The notes under the pieces were generated by a model that was given only the letters and a program-made list of their open reading frames with translations, made no database searches and was not told where the DNA came from. The position numbers and the translations under genes are program-made. A stretch of 64,000 bases of DNA from an uncultured Eubacteriales bacterium. GTDB lineage: Bacteria > Bacillota > Clostridia > Oscillospirales > CAG-272. Positions 24,801 to 33,269 of this stretch are shown here, in pieces (positions within the stretch are counted from its first letter, which is position 1; each line of letters begins with the position of its first letter). The stretch spans positions 34,886-98,885 of the forward strand of contig CAJLCI010000005.1 in assembly GCA_905205065.1 (NCBI GenBank). Direction: 5' to 3'.

Positions 24801-26286
24801 ATCGTGATCTTGCCGCCATTGGTTCGCAAACCACCCCGAGCCTCTATGATATGCAGATCTGCATTGCCGCTGAGCGTGATATTTGTTTCGCTGCCATCAC
24901 AGACGGGATAACCGTCGTCACTTTTAATCGTGATCTTGCCGCCGGAGATATTAATACCGTATGCATAAATAGCATATTTGGCAGAATCAATGTTAATAAC
25001 CGGAGTTCCGCTGATAGTCAAAGCACCGCATTTACTTCCGCTTGAATAGATAGAATGAGAAGCGCAGTCCTTAATATCAAGCCGGAGACTGCCATTGATT
25101 ACAGTACTTCCGCCTGCGGTATAACCGTTTGTATAAATACCGAAACCTACTTTGCTAATTGAAAGAGTTCCTTCGTTGGAGCTTGTAAGCACAAACGGAG
25201 TTTTACTGTCTATAGAGATGCCGAAAACTTGTTGATATTCACCCTCCACATCAGATGAAATAGAATTGTTTCCGATAAAATCAAGCGTCACCTGATTTTC
25301 ACCTTTTACGGTAATGGGAGTGTTAGTTCCTGAATTGCCTAAATTATCTGTTCCTATTTCGATATTATTAAGGGTAACATATGTCGCCCCCACCGAACTA
25401 TTAACTACAATCGTATCATCCGTTGTAGTCACTCCGTTCTTCATTGCAACAGTAGTAGGTGTTGTTGTAGTAATTGTCAACACGCCGTCTGTATAGGTAT
25501 AGTCGGTATTTTGAACCAGATTTTTTGTGCCGAGTATTGTAAAATCGCCCACCTCTATGGGAACGGGAATTTCACTTACTGTATAGGAATCGTCTGTGTT
25601 TTTCTCTACTTTATGCGTTGTTCTGTTCACATAATATCCGTACAAATATGTAGCAGTATCTGGATAATCGCCCACTTTGAATGTGCCGCCCGTAACAGTA
25701 GTCCCTTCACCCCAAAGACCGGTATCTATGGTATCCACCGTAAAACTACCACCACTTATTGTGGATATTGCATTGGAGCTCTGTCTTGCGAGGATATTGT
25801 CCAACATAAAAGTACCGCCGGAAATTTCGGTTACAGCATTATCATCTATATAAACAAGATCATAATTCGGCTTATTAAATATGCCTCCTGTTATTTTAAG
25901 TTTGCCGCAATTTTTAAAGAAATACCAACCAGAGCCTTTTGTTACAGTACCTGTGCCGACACTGTCCGAAATCGTAACATCATCTGCCGCATCTATAATA
26001 ATAACATTGCTACTAGCTGTAGGCTTATGCAGATCAGATTATGACCGTTAAGGTCAATGTTAACAGGTGTGTTATCAGGGAAAGTCAGCATAGTGTTTCC
26101 TAAATCGATATCGCCGCCTAATTTTACAGTGCCACCGTTGTCAATGGCACTTTGCAACTCTGTCGCATTAGTAGGATTCGTTGCTGCAGATGCAGTCATA
26201 TTGCTCACCGGCACCAACCCTACCATCATAACAAAAGCCAAAAATATACTTAAAAATCTTTTTGAGTTAAATATACTTGTTTTCAT
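21842..26286 (-). pseudogene. Cell-surface MBG/Ig-repeat protein, broken by one frameshift near 26020
   Basis: A roughly 1,480-codon gene in two frames. The first frame (start ATG 26286) encodes a signal peptide, MKTSIFNSKRF then VMMVGLVPVSNMTASAA, and the start of a beta-helix (DIDLGNTMLTF, IDLNGHNLI), then stops at 25993. The rest of the same protein (ASSNVIIIDAADDVTISDSV...) continues one frame over through the long frame ending 21842. It shows a parallel beta-helix with many ISGG/ITGG turns, an Ig-like domain (PNLVEYTYGDRFNPTGLVI), MBG domains (ATYGDPVPTYTVKYEGF), two 95-residue helical repeats and a C-terminal helix plus KKRVAKR. The shift lies between the end of DLNGHNL and ASSNV, with no homopolymer there. 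It may be a true mutation or an assembly error. Confidence 0.82.
21957..22526 (-). repeat. Two 285-bp tandem repeats encoding 95-residue helical modules
   Basis: Copies at 21957-22241 and 22242-22526 are nearly identical in DNA. They encode TEDEKKAVQDEIDRIDDALE..., YNALTDYEKSLVDKDAKEK and LNKPNSP. Each ends with a sorting-signal-like SPxT(G/S)DN. Such near-identity suggests recent slippage or unequal crossover, changing stalk length. Confidence 0.85.
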
Positions 26287-26364
26287 AAAAGTCATTTCCT
26301 TTCGTTTGGTTATTCAAAACCGCCAAATTCACCAAATGAGAAATTAGCTATTATAATAAATGTA

Positions 26365-26393
26365 TTATAGCATAACATCCTCAATTAATCAAT
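26365..26393 (-). promoter_or_regulatory. Promoter of the surface protein gene
   Basis: On the minus strand TTGATT (plus 26388-26393) and TATAAT (plus 26365-26370) are 17 bp apart. The start codon (26286) lies about 75 bp downstream with GAAAGGA in front. Confidence 0.7.
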
Positions 26394-26995
26394 ATTTTTT
26401 TACGTTTAAAACTTACTGTTGTCATAAAAAAGTTACAAATGAAATTAGCGACAGAAAGAAGTTATACCAAAAACGCCCCTGCGTTAGTTTTAGTACCTTC
26501 GCAGGGTGCATCACATCACACAGATTCGCTTGCCATTGTTAAAATTAGAATAAAATTCTTTCCCTTAAATTTGCCCTTAAAAACCCGTCATTGTTTCTTA
26601 TATTTTCTGCATAACAGGTAGTGAGGGCGTGTTGGCTGCAAAGTCAGGTAATATCAATGCTTTTATGATTTTCTCATATTATCTCTTGATACTCTTTGCA
26701 ACAATATAATTTTTATGTTTCAAAAAATGTTTTAAATAATGTGCGCTGCATTTTTATAATAACTATTCTGAATATTTATATAGACATATATATGGGAGAA
26801 TATGAAAGTCTGATATCTCTTATCGGATATATAGCAATATTATTTACATTCAATTGGCTCATGCTCTTTATTGTCTTGGCTGTTGTAGTTATTAATTTGT
26901 TTTGTAATAAGAAAAAAATAAATATAACTATAAAATAAATAAGGCGATAGCCCCTCATAACAGAAAATTTTCTTATATGGCAAATATTAATGCTT
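26394..26995. other. Intergenic stretch with a possible 48-residue membrane peptide
   Basis: About 600 bp between the surface gene and larC. On the plus strand a 48-codon frame (ATG 26792 to 26938) encodes a single long hydrophobic stretch (YIAILFTFNWLMLFIVLAVVVINLF) and a basic end, but no ribosome binding site precedes it. A minus-strand terminator lies at 26468. Nothing else is recognisable. Confidence 0.35.
26468..26506 (-). terminator. Minus-strand terminator between larC and the surface gene
   Basis: CCCTGCG (26477-26483) and CGCAGGG (26500-26506) form a stem. On the minus strand it is followed by GCGTTTTTGG. It would stop transcripts coming from larC about 490 bp downstream of its stop. 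Confidence 0.5.
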
Positions 26996-28315
26996 TCACT
27001 TTTGATTATTGTTTTCAATATTATATATAATATCATTCAGACTTATATTATTTTCTCTTGCGGCTTTTGCGATATCCTCGTATTCATATTTTTTTCTTAC
27101 CGTACCGTATCCAGTGGAAACTTTTTGTCTGATTTCGCCATAAGGAGTCATAATATTTCTTGTCTCTCTTGACAGCGTGTAGCGTTTTTTTACGCTTTCG
27201 CGGATTCCAAGTGTTGTTGTGTATTTGAAAATAAGTTCTATCATACGATTCCGCTCTGACGCTGCGCAAATAACATTCAGCAATATTCCGGGGCGAGACT
27301 TTTTCATTTCTGCGGGAACAGTATACACATCAAGAGCACCTGCTTCAAAGAAGCGTTCTGAAGCAAAGGCGATTTCTTCAGGAGTAATATCGTCAAGATT
27401 ACAGCTCAGCTGCACAACCGTCTCTTCTTCTTTTTCGGCTTCTCCGATAAAGACACGGACGCAGTTTGCGGTATCAAAATCTTTTTTTCCCATTCCGCAG
27501 CCGATTGCTTCGGTCCGCATGACTGGCATATTTCCGAAGAAATTCGCAAAATGCTTCAGAAGAGCTGCGCCAGTAGGTGTGCAGAGCTCATCTCTGATTC
27601 TGCCGCTGTAAATCGGAACATTTTTAAGAATATTTGCGGTTGCAGGGGCCGGAACCGGAAGAACTCCATGCGCGCAATGGACATGACCGCTTCCTACATT
27701 TATGGGAGAAACAATAATTTGATCCGGTTGAATTTCATTAATAAGCATACAAACCGATGTTATATCAGCAATCGCATCCATTGTACCTACCTCGTGAAAA
27801 TGTATTTCGGTTACCGGTACTCCGTGCGCTGTTCTCTCCGCTTTGGCAATTAACGTATAAACTTCAATAATATCATTTTTTACTTTTTCCGGAAGCGTCA
27901 TTCCGTTAACGATTTGAATTATATCGTGCATTCCTGCATGACTATGTGCATGTCCGCGGCTGTCATAACTGTGAGTATGTTCATGATCATGTTCGTGGGT
28001 ATGTTCGTGAGTATGTTCATGATTATGTTCGTGGGTGTGTTCGTGAGTATGCACATTAATATACTCGTGTTTTTCATAACAACTATAGGACGATGAATTA
28101 TCTGCATTCTCCTCTTTACCGAAAATTTTAACTGAAAATTCCGTTCCGGTGATACCGCATTTCTGCGATGTTTTATACGATACTTTAATTCCGGGAATAT
28201 TGAGACTGTTGATTCTATCTATTATTTTATCTTTATCCGGTATAAGCTCCAAAAGCGCAGCGGCCAGCATATCGCCTGCTGCCCCCATTCCGCAGTCAAA
28301 ATAAATGGTTTTCAT
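26996..28315 (-). CDS. larC: Nickel-pincer cofactor biosynthesis protein LarC (nickel insertion)
   Basis: A 439-residue protein from ATG 28315 (MKTIYFDCGMGAAGDMLAAAL) with AAGGAG upstream. LarC inserts Ni into the bis-thiocarboxylated pyridinium nucleotide in a CTP-dependent step, making the cofactor of LarA-type racemases and epimerases. The N-terminal part carries DCGMGAAGDM and EIHFHEVGTMDAIADI. A His-rich tract (residues about 74-112, repeats of HEHTHEH and DHEHTH) probably binds or stores nickel. The C-terminal NLDDITPEEIAFASERFFEAGALDV is typical. It is one continuous frame, unlike the Lactiplantibacillus larC1/larC2 pair, which needs a ribosomal frameshift. It is the last gene of larE-larB-larC; larA is not in the window. 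Confidence 0.93.
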   Translation of the reverse strand: MKTIYFDCGMGAAGDMLAAALLELIPDKDKIIDRINSLNIPGIKVSYKTSQKCGITGTEFSVKIFGKEENADNSSSYSCYEKHEYINVHTHEHTHEHNHEHTHEHTHEHDHEHTHSYDSRGHAHSHAGMHDIIQIVNGMTLPEKVKNDIIEVYTLIAKAERTAHGVPVTEIHFHEVGTMDAIADITSVCMLINEIQPDQIIVSPINVGSGHVHCAHGVLPVPAPATANILKNVPIYSGRIRDELCTPTGAALLKHFANFFGNMPVMRTEAIGCGMGKKDFDTANCVRVFIGEAEKEEETVVQLSCNLDDITPEEIAFASERFFEAGALDVYTVPAEMKKSRPGILLNVICAASERNRMIELIFKYTTTLGIRESVKKRYTLSRETRNIMTPYGEIRQKVSTGYGTVRKKYEYEDIAKAARENNISLNDIIYNIENNNQK

Positions 28316-28425
28316 TTTAATAACTCCTTCGATTTGATGAAAATCTTTGCTTAAATTCAATAACTTATGAAACGTTCAATCACATTATAACTTAAAGTAA
28401 AATTTTCCCGACTGCCGCCGCTTTC

Positions 28426-29193
28426 TCACTTACTTTCTCCTTTATTTTCTGACATATGATTTATCATACTTGCGGAATATCCCGCTCCGAAACCATTATC
28501 GATGTTTACAACCGTTACACCGCTTGCGCATGAGTTAAGCATTGATAGGAGGGCCGAGACGCCTCCGAACGAGGCTCCGTATCCAACGCTTGTAGGCACA
28601 GCAATTACAGGGCAATCGGAAAGACCTCCGATTACACTTGCGAGAGCGCCTTCCATTCCGGCAACTGCAATTATTACGCTGGCATTCATTATCTCATCGA
28701 GATGCTTTAGCAGTCTGTGGAGTCCGGCAACACCGACGTCGTACAGCCTTTCTACTTGATTTCCAAGAACTTCTGCAGTTAGAGCCGCTTCCTCCGCAAC
28801 CGGAATATCGCTTGTTCCGCCGGTGGCAACAACAATTTTCCCGATCCCATCGGGCGCTGGAATCTGTCCTATGATTCCGATTTTAGCGTCTTCGTGATAG
28901 TCAAGTTCAACTGTTTTCTTTAGAAATTCAGCGGCCTTGGGGTCAAGGCGCGTAATCAGAATATTTTCCTGACCGTTTTTGAGCATTGTTTCTGTAATTC
29001 CGGCGATCTGTACAGCGGTCTTTCCTGCGCCGTAGATTACTTCCGCGGCTCCTTGGCGAATTTTGCGGTGCAAATCAATTTTCGCGTATCCTATATCCTC
29101 AAATGGGGTTATTTTTAATTTCAAGGCCGCTTCTTCAACTGTCATGCTGCCGTTTTTAACAGAGTTTAGAATCTGCGTCAATTCAGTTTTCAT
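28426..29193 (-). CDS. larB: Nickel-pincer cofactor biosynthesis protein LarB
   Basis: A 255-residue protein of the AIR carboxylase (PurE)-like family. LarB carboxylates and hydrolyses nicotinic acid adenine dinucleotide to pyridinium-3,5-dicarboxylate mononucleotide, the first step of the pathway. The C-terminal half shows VATGGTSDIPVAEEAA, YDVGVAGLHRLL, AVAGMEGALASVIGGL, PVIAVPTSVGYGASFGG and VVNIDNGFGAGYSA, all characteristic. Its ATG (29193) overlaps the larE stop by 4 bp, indicating translational coupling. larC follows after about 110 bp. Confidence 0.94.
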   Translation of the reverse strand: MKTELTQILNSVKNGSMTVEEAALKLKITPFEDIGYAKIDLHRKIRQGAAEVIYGAGKTAVQIAGITETMLKNGQENILITRLDPKAAEFLKKTVELDYHEDAKIGIIGQIPAPDGIGKIVVATGGTSDIPVAEEAALTAEVLGNQVERLYDVGVAGLHRLLKHLDEIMNASVIIAVAGMEGALASVIGGLSDCPVIAVPTSVGYGASFGGVSALLSMLNSCASGVTVVNIDNGFGAGYSASMINHMSENKGESK

Positions 29194-29936
29194 ATGCGTT
29201 CCTCCAGATCAAGCAGCACAGATGAGTAATATTTTTTTAATTCTAAGTTTATTTGATTTTTCGTCGAGATAAGCTTAAGCAACTGATTGTCGGAAATTTG
29301 AATTTTGGCATTATCGCCAAAAGATCGGATTCTAAAATTTGAAAATCCGAGAGAGGCGAGGTAGGCTTCGGATATTTCAGTACGTCTGAGTTTTTCACGT
29401 GTTATTAACTCGCCTGAGGTTATTCTTGTAGCAAGACATGCATATGCAGGCTTGTCCCATGTAAAAAGTCCGGCTTCCTTTGACAGACGTCTTATATCAT
29501 CTTTAGTAAGTCCGCACTCTCTCAGCGGGGAACGTACAGAAAGTTCTGCAAGAGCTTTCATTCCGGGACGATCTGTAATTTTATCTGAAGCGTTTGTTCC
29601 GTCGGCAATTACATTAAAGCCTGATGCCGCGGCCTCTTTCATTATGGTCGAGAAAATCTTTTTTTTACAGTAATAGCACCGGTTATCAGGATTAGACGCG
29701 ATTTCCGAGGAGCTTAACACATCAACATTAATAATTTTGAGTGTTACGTTCAGTTCGCCAGCTATTCTTTTTGCATCGTTGAGCTCAAATTCCGGCTGAA
29801 AATCCGATTTCACATAATAAGCGCAAATAACGGCGGAAGAATGTGCTGCCTCGTAAAGCAAATATGCAGAATCGACACCGCCGGAGAAAGCGATTGCGAC
29901 ATTTTTATTGTTATCAAAAAATTCCCGAAGCTTCAT
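29190..29936 (-). CDS. larE: ATP-dependent sulfur transferase LarE (three-cysteine type)
   Basis: A 248-residue PP-loop enzyme from ATG 29936 (MKLREFFDNNKNVAIAFSGGVDSA); a TTG seven codons earlier is less likely because it overlaps the GAAAGG binding site. SGGVDSA (18-24) is the PP-loop that adenylates the carboxylate. Cys167 in YACLATR is in the position of the sacrificial Cys of Lactiplantibacillus LarE. CYYC (Cys87, Cys90) adds two more cysteines. LarE homologues with three such cysteines are known to carry an Fe-S cluster and avoid self-sacrifice, so this one may be catalytic; that is inference. It heads the larE-larB-larC operon. Confidence 0.92.
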   Translation of the reverse strand: MKLREFFDNNKNVAIAFSGGVDSAYLLYEAAHSSAVICAYYVKSDFQPEFELNDAKRIAGELNVTLKIINVDVLSSSEIASNPDNRCYYCKKKIFSTIMKEAAASGFNVIADGTNASDKITDRPGMKALAELSVRSPLRECGLTKDDIRRLSKEAGLFTWDKPAYACLATRITSGELITREKLRRTEISEAYLASLGFSNFRIRSFGDNAKIQISDNQLLKLISTKNQINLELKKYYSSVLLDLEERI

Positions 29937-29980
29937 ACCATAAAAACCTTTCGTCAACTGAGACTTGATTTATACAAGAA

Positions 29981-30009
29981 ACGGTTCTGCAATAATTTTG
30001 CAGAACCGT
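29981..30009 (-). terminator. Hairpin terminator between the small membrane operon and larE
   Basis: ACGGTTCTGCA (29981-29991) and TGCAGAACCGT (29999-30009) form a perfect 11-bp stem. On the minus strand TTCTTGTAT follows, a modest T-rich tail. It would end the transcript of the two membrane genes before larE; some read-through into larE is possible since no strong larE promoter is visible. Confidence 0.6.
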
Positions 30010-30015
30010 CTGAGA

Positions 30016-30333
30016 TTACGGCTTCTTTTTAAACAGTGACGCCTTTATAACTCCTTTAGGATCCTTCGCCAACAAAATGATTACCCATATAACCAGTCCA
30101 AGCGCAGCCACTGACAGTCCGAGATATAAGTCATTCAGCATATCTGCCGGAGACGGTGTAAAATATTCCGCACCGAGCTCGCAGTACTCAAAGATAGCAT
30201 CTACAAGCCACATAAGCGATGCTCCCCAATAGAGCCAGCAAAGAACTCCCACCTTCATAGTATTATCAGGCGCGTTTTTATACCAAATTACAGTACATAT
30301 TACAGCGGCAAAAATTGTCGTAAGTAATGTCAT
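30016..30333 (-). CDS. Small membrane protein, function unknown
   Basis: A 105-residue protein. I start it at ATG 30333 (MTLLTTIFAAVICTVIWY) because GGGAGGA lies eight bases upstream; an open frame extends 16 codons further. Three hydrophobic segments are visible, near residues 1-18, 24-41 (VGVLCWLYWGASLMWLVDAIF) and 67-85, with a basic C-terminal tail (KASLFKKKP). The acidic FEYCELGAEYF loop lies between helices 2 and 3. It follows another membrane gene by 61 bp in the same transcript. I do not recognise the family. Confidence 0.7.
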   Translation of the reverse strand: MTLLTTIFAAVICTVIWYKNAPDNTMKVGVLCWLYWGASLMWLVDAIFEYCELGAEYFTPSPADMLNDLYLGLSVAALGLVIWVIILLAKDPKGVIKASLFKKKP

Positions 30334-30394
30334 ATAAATTCCTCCCATAATGAGCATTGTCCGCACTGTACGTACGGCCATTGCTGTCTTTAGT

Positions 30395-30829
30395 TTAAGA
30401 GTTTAAGCTGCAGCCGGTTTTATTGTCTGCAAATTCGGGTTTTGAATTTTCTTTCTTCTCCCAGGAATGTACCGCAAACAGCATAATACCCCAAACAGCG
30501 GTAACAAGAAGCGCCATAGATACCCCGGTGCTCGCCATCTCTCTAAGCATTTCGGCAGCGCTCTCAGGATTTTCGGCGGCCGTCAGAAACGGAAACCACG
30601 GTACAACTTCACCATGCCAGATATGTTCAAAAGCGAGAAGCGCTGAACCGCCCCACAGTAAATTTGTGAGCCACTTGAGCTTACGGGAAAACTTTATCTT
30701 TTGTATTTTTCCGGACTCCTCATTAATTTCCGTCTCTGCAGAAACATTTGTGTTTTCCTTTTTTCTGATAGCCTTTGCTGCAATCGCAGTTACTACTGCT
30801 TCTGCGGCAGGTACAATAAAACAAGCCAT
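30395..30829 (-). CDS. Membrane protein with two C-terminal helices, function unknown
   Basis: A 144-residue protein with a very good ribosome binding site (AGGAGGAAAAAA) before ATG 30829. A hydrophobic N-terminus (MACFIVPAAEAVVTAIAAKAI) is followed by an acidic linker and then membrane segments near residues 54-70 (LTNLLWGGSALLAFEHIW) and 100-120 (GVSMALLVTAVWGIMLFAV). The pair with the next gene resembles uncharacterised Clostridial two-gene units; both would sit in the cytoplasmic membrane. Expression is preceded by a long structured leader with its own promoter at 31022-31050. No function can be assigned. Confidence 0.7.
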   Translation of the reverse strand: MACFIVPAAEAVVTAIAAKAIRKKENTNVSAETEINEESGKIQKIKFSRKLKWLTNLLWGGSALLAFEHIWHGEVVPWFPFLTAAENPESAAEMLREMASTGVSMALLVTAVWGIMLFAVHSWEKKENSKPEFADNKTGCSLNS

Positions 30830-30879
30830 TTTTTTCCTCCTGAATAAAAGTATTTACTATCCTATAAATAATATAATAA

Positions 30880-31014
30880 GACATGACAGTTTTCCCTCAG
30901 AAAAACCGCATGTCTTCATGACATACCTATAGAACATTTTTCATGTACATACATAAACATAAAAGTATTATAAGGACGCTTCAGCGCCCGAAATTCGGCT
31001 TCTTACCGACTTAT
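30880..31014 (-). ncRNA. Structured 5' leader of the small membrane operon (candidate riboswitch)
   Basis: After the promoter the RNA begins with a compact element at plus 30970-31014. AUAAG/CUUAU closes two hairpins, CGG(UAAGAAG)CCG and GGGCGC(UGAA)GCGUCC, joined by AAUUUC. About 55 nt later a second hairpin forms from GACAUG (plus 30909-30914) and CAUGUC (plus 30880-30885) with an inner GGUUUUUC/GGAAAACU stem, followed by UUAUUAUAUUAUUUA. The gene starts 50 nt further on. The order compact element, then terminator-like hairpin, then gene is typical of riboswitches. I do not recognise the class. Confidence 0.5.
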
Positions 31015-31021
31015 CTAATTT

Positions 31022-31050
31022 ATATTACTATATTTTTTTCAGTTTGTCAA
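31022..31050 (-). promoter_or_regulatory. Promoter of the small membrane operon leader
   Basis: On the minus strand TTGACA (plus 31045-31050) and TAATAT (plus 31022-31027) are 17 bp apart. Transcription would start near 31015, about 185 nt before the first gene. Confidence 0.72.
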
Positions 31051-31107
31051 GTGTAAAAAACGAGAATTTTTAACTTTAATTTTTGATTTTTATTTTTCAT
31101 TTACCTC

Positions 31108-31136
31108 TTGACATATAATACTATGCGTTGTATAAT
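31108..31136 (+). promoter_or_regulatory. Promoter and likely operator of the padR operon
   Basis: TTGACA (31108-31113) and TATAAT (31131-31136) are consensus with a 17-bp spacer. TATGC (31122-31126) and GCATA (31142-31146) form an inverted repeat around the -10 box, the sort of place where PadR proteins repress their own operon. Confidence 0.8.
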
Positions 31137-31159
31137 ATAATGCATAAGGAGGCGTACCG

Positions 31160-31486
31160 ATGGATATACAGATGAAAAGGGGACTGCTTGAGGTATGTGT
31201 ACTGGCGGCTATAAAAAATGAAGATTCTTACGGATATAAGATTATCAGAGACATAAAACCATATGTTGAGATTTCGGAATCCACTCTTTATCCTATACTC
31301 AGAAGACTGGAAACGGCCGAGCTTTTAACGGTCAGATCTGTAGAATACTCAGGAAGGCTGAGAAAATATTATCATATTACTCCGTCAGGTCTTTCACGTA
31401 TAGCTGCCTTTCGGGACGAATGGAAAGAGATACTTTCTATATATAAATTTGTAGTCAGGGAGGAAAATGATGATGAACAAAAATGA
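31160..31486 (+). CDS. PadR family transcriptional regulator
   Basis: A 108-residue protein with AAGGAGG before ATG 31160. It is a full PadR winged helix: MKRGLLEVCVLAAIKNEDSYGYKII, then STLYPILRRLETAELL (recognition helix) and YYHITPSGLSRI (wing). It is the first gene of a padR-HAAS-DUF4097 operon, an arrangement widespread in Firmicutes in which the repressor regulates a membrane protein and an envelope-associated beta protein in response to envelope or drug stress. Its frame overlaps the next gene. Autoregulation is suggested by the palindrome at its own -10 box. Confidence 0.92.
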   Translation: MDIQMKRGLLEVCVLAAIKNEDSYGYKIIRDIKPYVEISESTLYPILRRLETAELLTVRSVEYSGRLRKYYHITPSGLSRIAAFRDEWKEILSIYKFVVREENDDEQK

Positions 31487-32072
31487 TTTTAACGCTGAGC
31501 TCAGAAAAGAATTAAATGGCTTGCCGGACAGCGATATACAAAGATCAATTGACTTTTATACTGAGATGATTGAAGACAAAATTGAAGACGGTATGACCGA
31601 AGAAAATGCAGTTTCGGAATTGGAAACCCCTGCGGAAATTGCAAAAAAGGTTCTTTCGGAAACATCAATTTCAAAGCTTGTAAAAGCAAAGCTCAAGCCT
31701 TCGCGCGAGCTTAAAGGGTGGGAAATTGCTCTTCTCGTATTAGGCGCGCCTTTATGGCTGCCGTTGATTATTGCATTTGCAGCTGTGCTTTTATCTGTAT
31801 ATGCCGTCATATGGTCTGTGATTATAAGTCTTTATTGCATCGATTTGTCATTTGCTGTCTGCGTTCTCGGAGGCACGGCGCAGGGCATTATATTTGCGTT
31901 TGGAGGAAATGTCGTGCCGTCGGTATTCTATTTCGGGGCATCGATTGCATGCTTCGGAATAGCTGTTTTACTCTTTTTTGCATTTGGCAGAATTTCAGGA
32001 GCGCTTGTTTCTGCAAGCAGGCACTTGGTATTAAAAACTAAATCTATATTTATAAAAAAGGAGGCGATCTGA
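31467..32072 (+). CDS. HAAS/DUF1700 domain membrane protein
   Basis: A 201-residue protein overlapping the padR end; ATG 31467, 31470 and 31473 follow GGGAGG directly, and the last two have better spacing. Residues 1-70 are the HAAS/DUF1700 helical domain (MNKNDFNAELRKELNGLPDSDIQRSIDFY..., MTEENAVSELETPAEIAKKVL). Three or four membrane helices follow from about residue 85 (WEIALLVLGAPLWLPLIIAFAA, IISLYCIDLSFAVCVLGG, FYFGASIACFGIAVLLFFAFG). Such proteins partner PadR and DUF4097 genes; the ligand is unknown. The stop overlaps the start of the next gene (TGATG), so translation is coupled. Confidence 0.88.
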   Translation: MMMNKNDFNAELRKELNGLPDSDIQRSIDFYTEMIEDKIEDGMTEENAVSELETPAEIAKKVLSETSISKLVKAKLKPSRELKGWEIALLVLGAPLWLPLIIAFAAVLLSVYAVIWSVIISLYCIDLSFAVCVLGGTAQGIIFAFGGNVVPSVFYFGASIACFGIAVLLFFAFGRISGALVSASRHLVLKTKSIFIKKEAI

Positions 32073-32986
32073 TGAAAGAATCGAAAAAGAAGTGGATTAT
32101 TGCGTCGGCTGTATGCGTACTCATCGGAGGATTTATTGTTTTTGGCGCTGCGGCTGCGGTTGATTTTGATTTTACAGCTTTCAACAGTGAGAATACTTAT
32201 GAGAAAACTTATGCAGTCTCAGAAGGTTTTGAAAATATAAATATTGAAGCTGCAGAAAGCGACATAAACTTTATTATATCGGACGGGGTTTGTAAGGTTG
32301 TATGTACAGAAAGTGATAAGGTATCTTATAGTGTAAGCGCTGACGGGGCGACGCTGAATATAATAAGGGAAGATAATCGCAGGTGGTATGAGCATATCTC
32401 TTTTATGTACGGTTATGATAATTGGGAGATAACAGTATATTTACCGAAATCTGAATATAAAAAATTAAAGGCGAAAAGCTCCGGCGGAGATATTTCAGTA
32501 TCTGACGATTTTGCCTTCGAGGTTTTGGAGCTTAGATGCACAAGCGGAGATATTGAAGCGTATTCGGATGTATCCGATACGGTTACTGTCAGTACATCGA
32601 GCGGAAACATATGCATAAGCGGACAGTCCGCAAATCTGATCAAACTTAATACAACAAGCGGAGGCATAGAGCTGAATGACGTTTATGCGCGGTCTGCGGA
32701 ATTAAAATCTACCAGCGGAGATATTGAAATAGAGAGGACTGAGGCATCCGAAAATATAAAAATAAACTCAACAAGCGGAGCTGCTTCATTATTAAGCTGT
32801 GATTCTGAATATATAGAGATTAAGACAACAAGCGGAAATGTGAGCGGTTATTTGATGAGTGAAAAGGATTTTACGGTTAATACCTCAAGCGGCGACATTG
32901 ATTTGCCAGACGGCAGCTCATCCCGTCAAAAATGCATAGTTTCAACTTCAAGCGGCGATATCAGATTCCGAATTAAAGAAAATTAG
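32072..32986 (+). CDS. DUF4097 family beta-helix protein
   Basis: A 304-residue protein. GGAGGCGATCTG precedes ATG 32072. One N-terminal membrane helix (residues about 9-31, WIIASAVCVLIGGFIVFGAAAAV) anchors an outward-facing domain. That domain is a run of short beta-turn units with the hallmark S(T)SGD or TSSGNI repeats roughly every 18-24 residues (KSSGGDIS, TSGDIEAYS, STSSGNICIS, TTSGGIELND, STSSGDIRFR), as in DUF4097/LiaG-like proteins. It is the last gene of the padR operon. The probable role is envelope stress or surface sensing, without known ligand. Confidence 0.9.
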   Translation: MKESKKKWIIASAVCVLIGGFIVFGAAAAVDFDFTAFNSENTYEKTYAVSEGFENINIEAAESDINFIISDGVCKVVCTESDKVSYSVSADGATLNIIREDNRRWYEHISFMYGYDNWEITVYLPKSEYKKLKAKSSGGDISVSDDFAFEVLELRCTSGDIEAYSDVSDTVTVSTSSGNICISGQSANLIKLNTTSGGIELNDVYARSAELKSTSGDIEIERTEASENIKINSTSGAASLLSCDSEYIEIKTTSGNVSGYLMSEKDFTVNTSSGDIDLPDGSSSRQKCIVSTSSGDIRFRIKEN

Positions 32987-33269
32987 AAAACGCAGATATT
33001 TTTTAAAAAATAAATATCAAAATTTATTTATCCGCATAAAATGATATGGAGACGGATCATACGCCAAGTGTGTTCTGTCGTACCCGGCTTTAATATAAAA
33101 ATCGCCGGATATTATTTACCTATATGAGACACAAAAATACGGGCTGTCGTTATAATGCGAAAACAACAAAATAATTTTGATGGATTTTCTCTCGGCTTTA
33201 TTTTTATGCATATATACCGACGACCTGTTTATAAAGTGTATCTCTAAATTTAACAGGAGGAAAAAGATA

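Noticed and set aside
27914..28107. Frames antisense and shifted to the His-rich part of larC
   Set aside because: They arise from the repetitive CAT/CAC codons of the His tract and have no ribosome binding sites.
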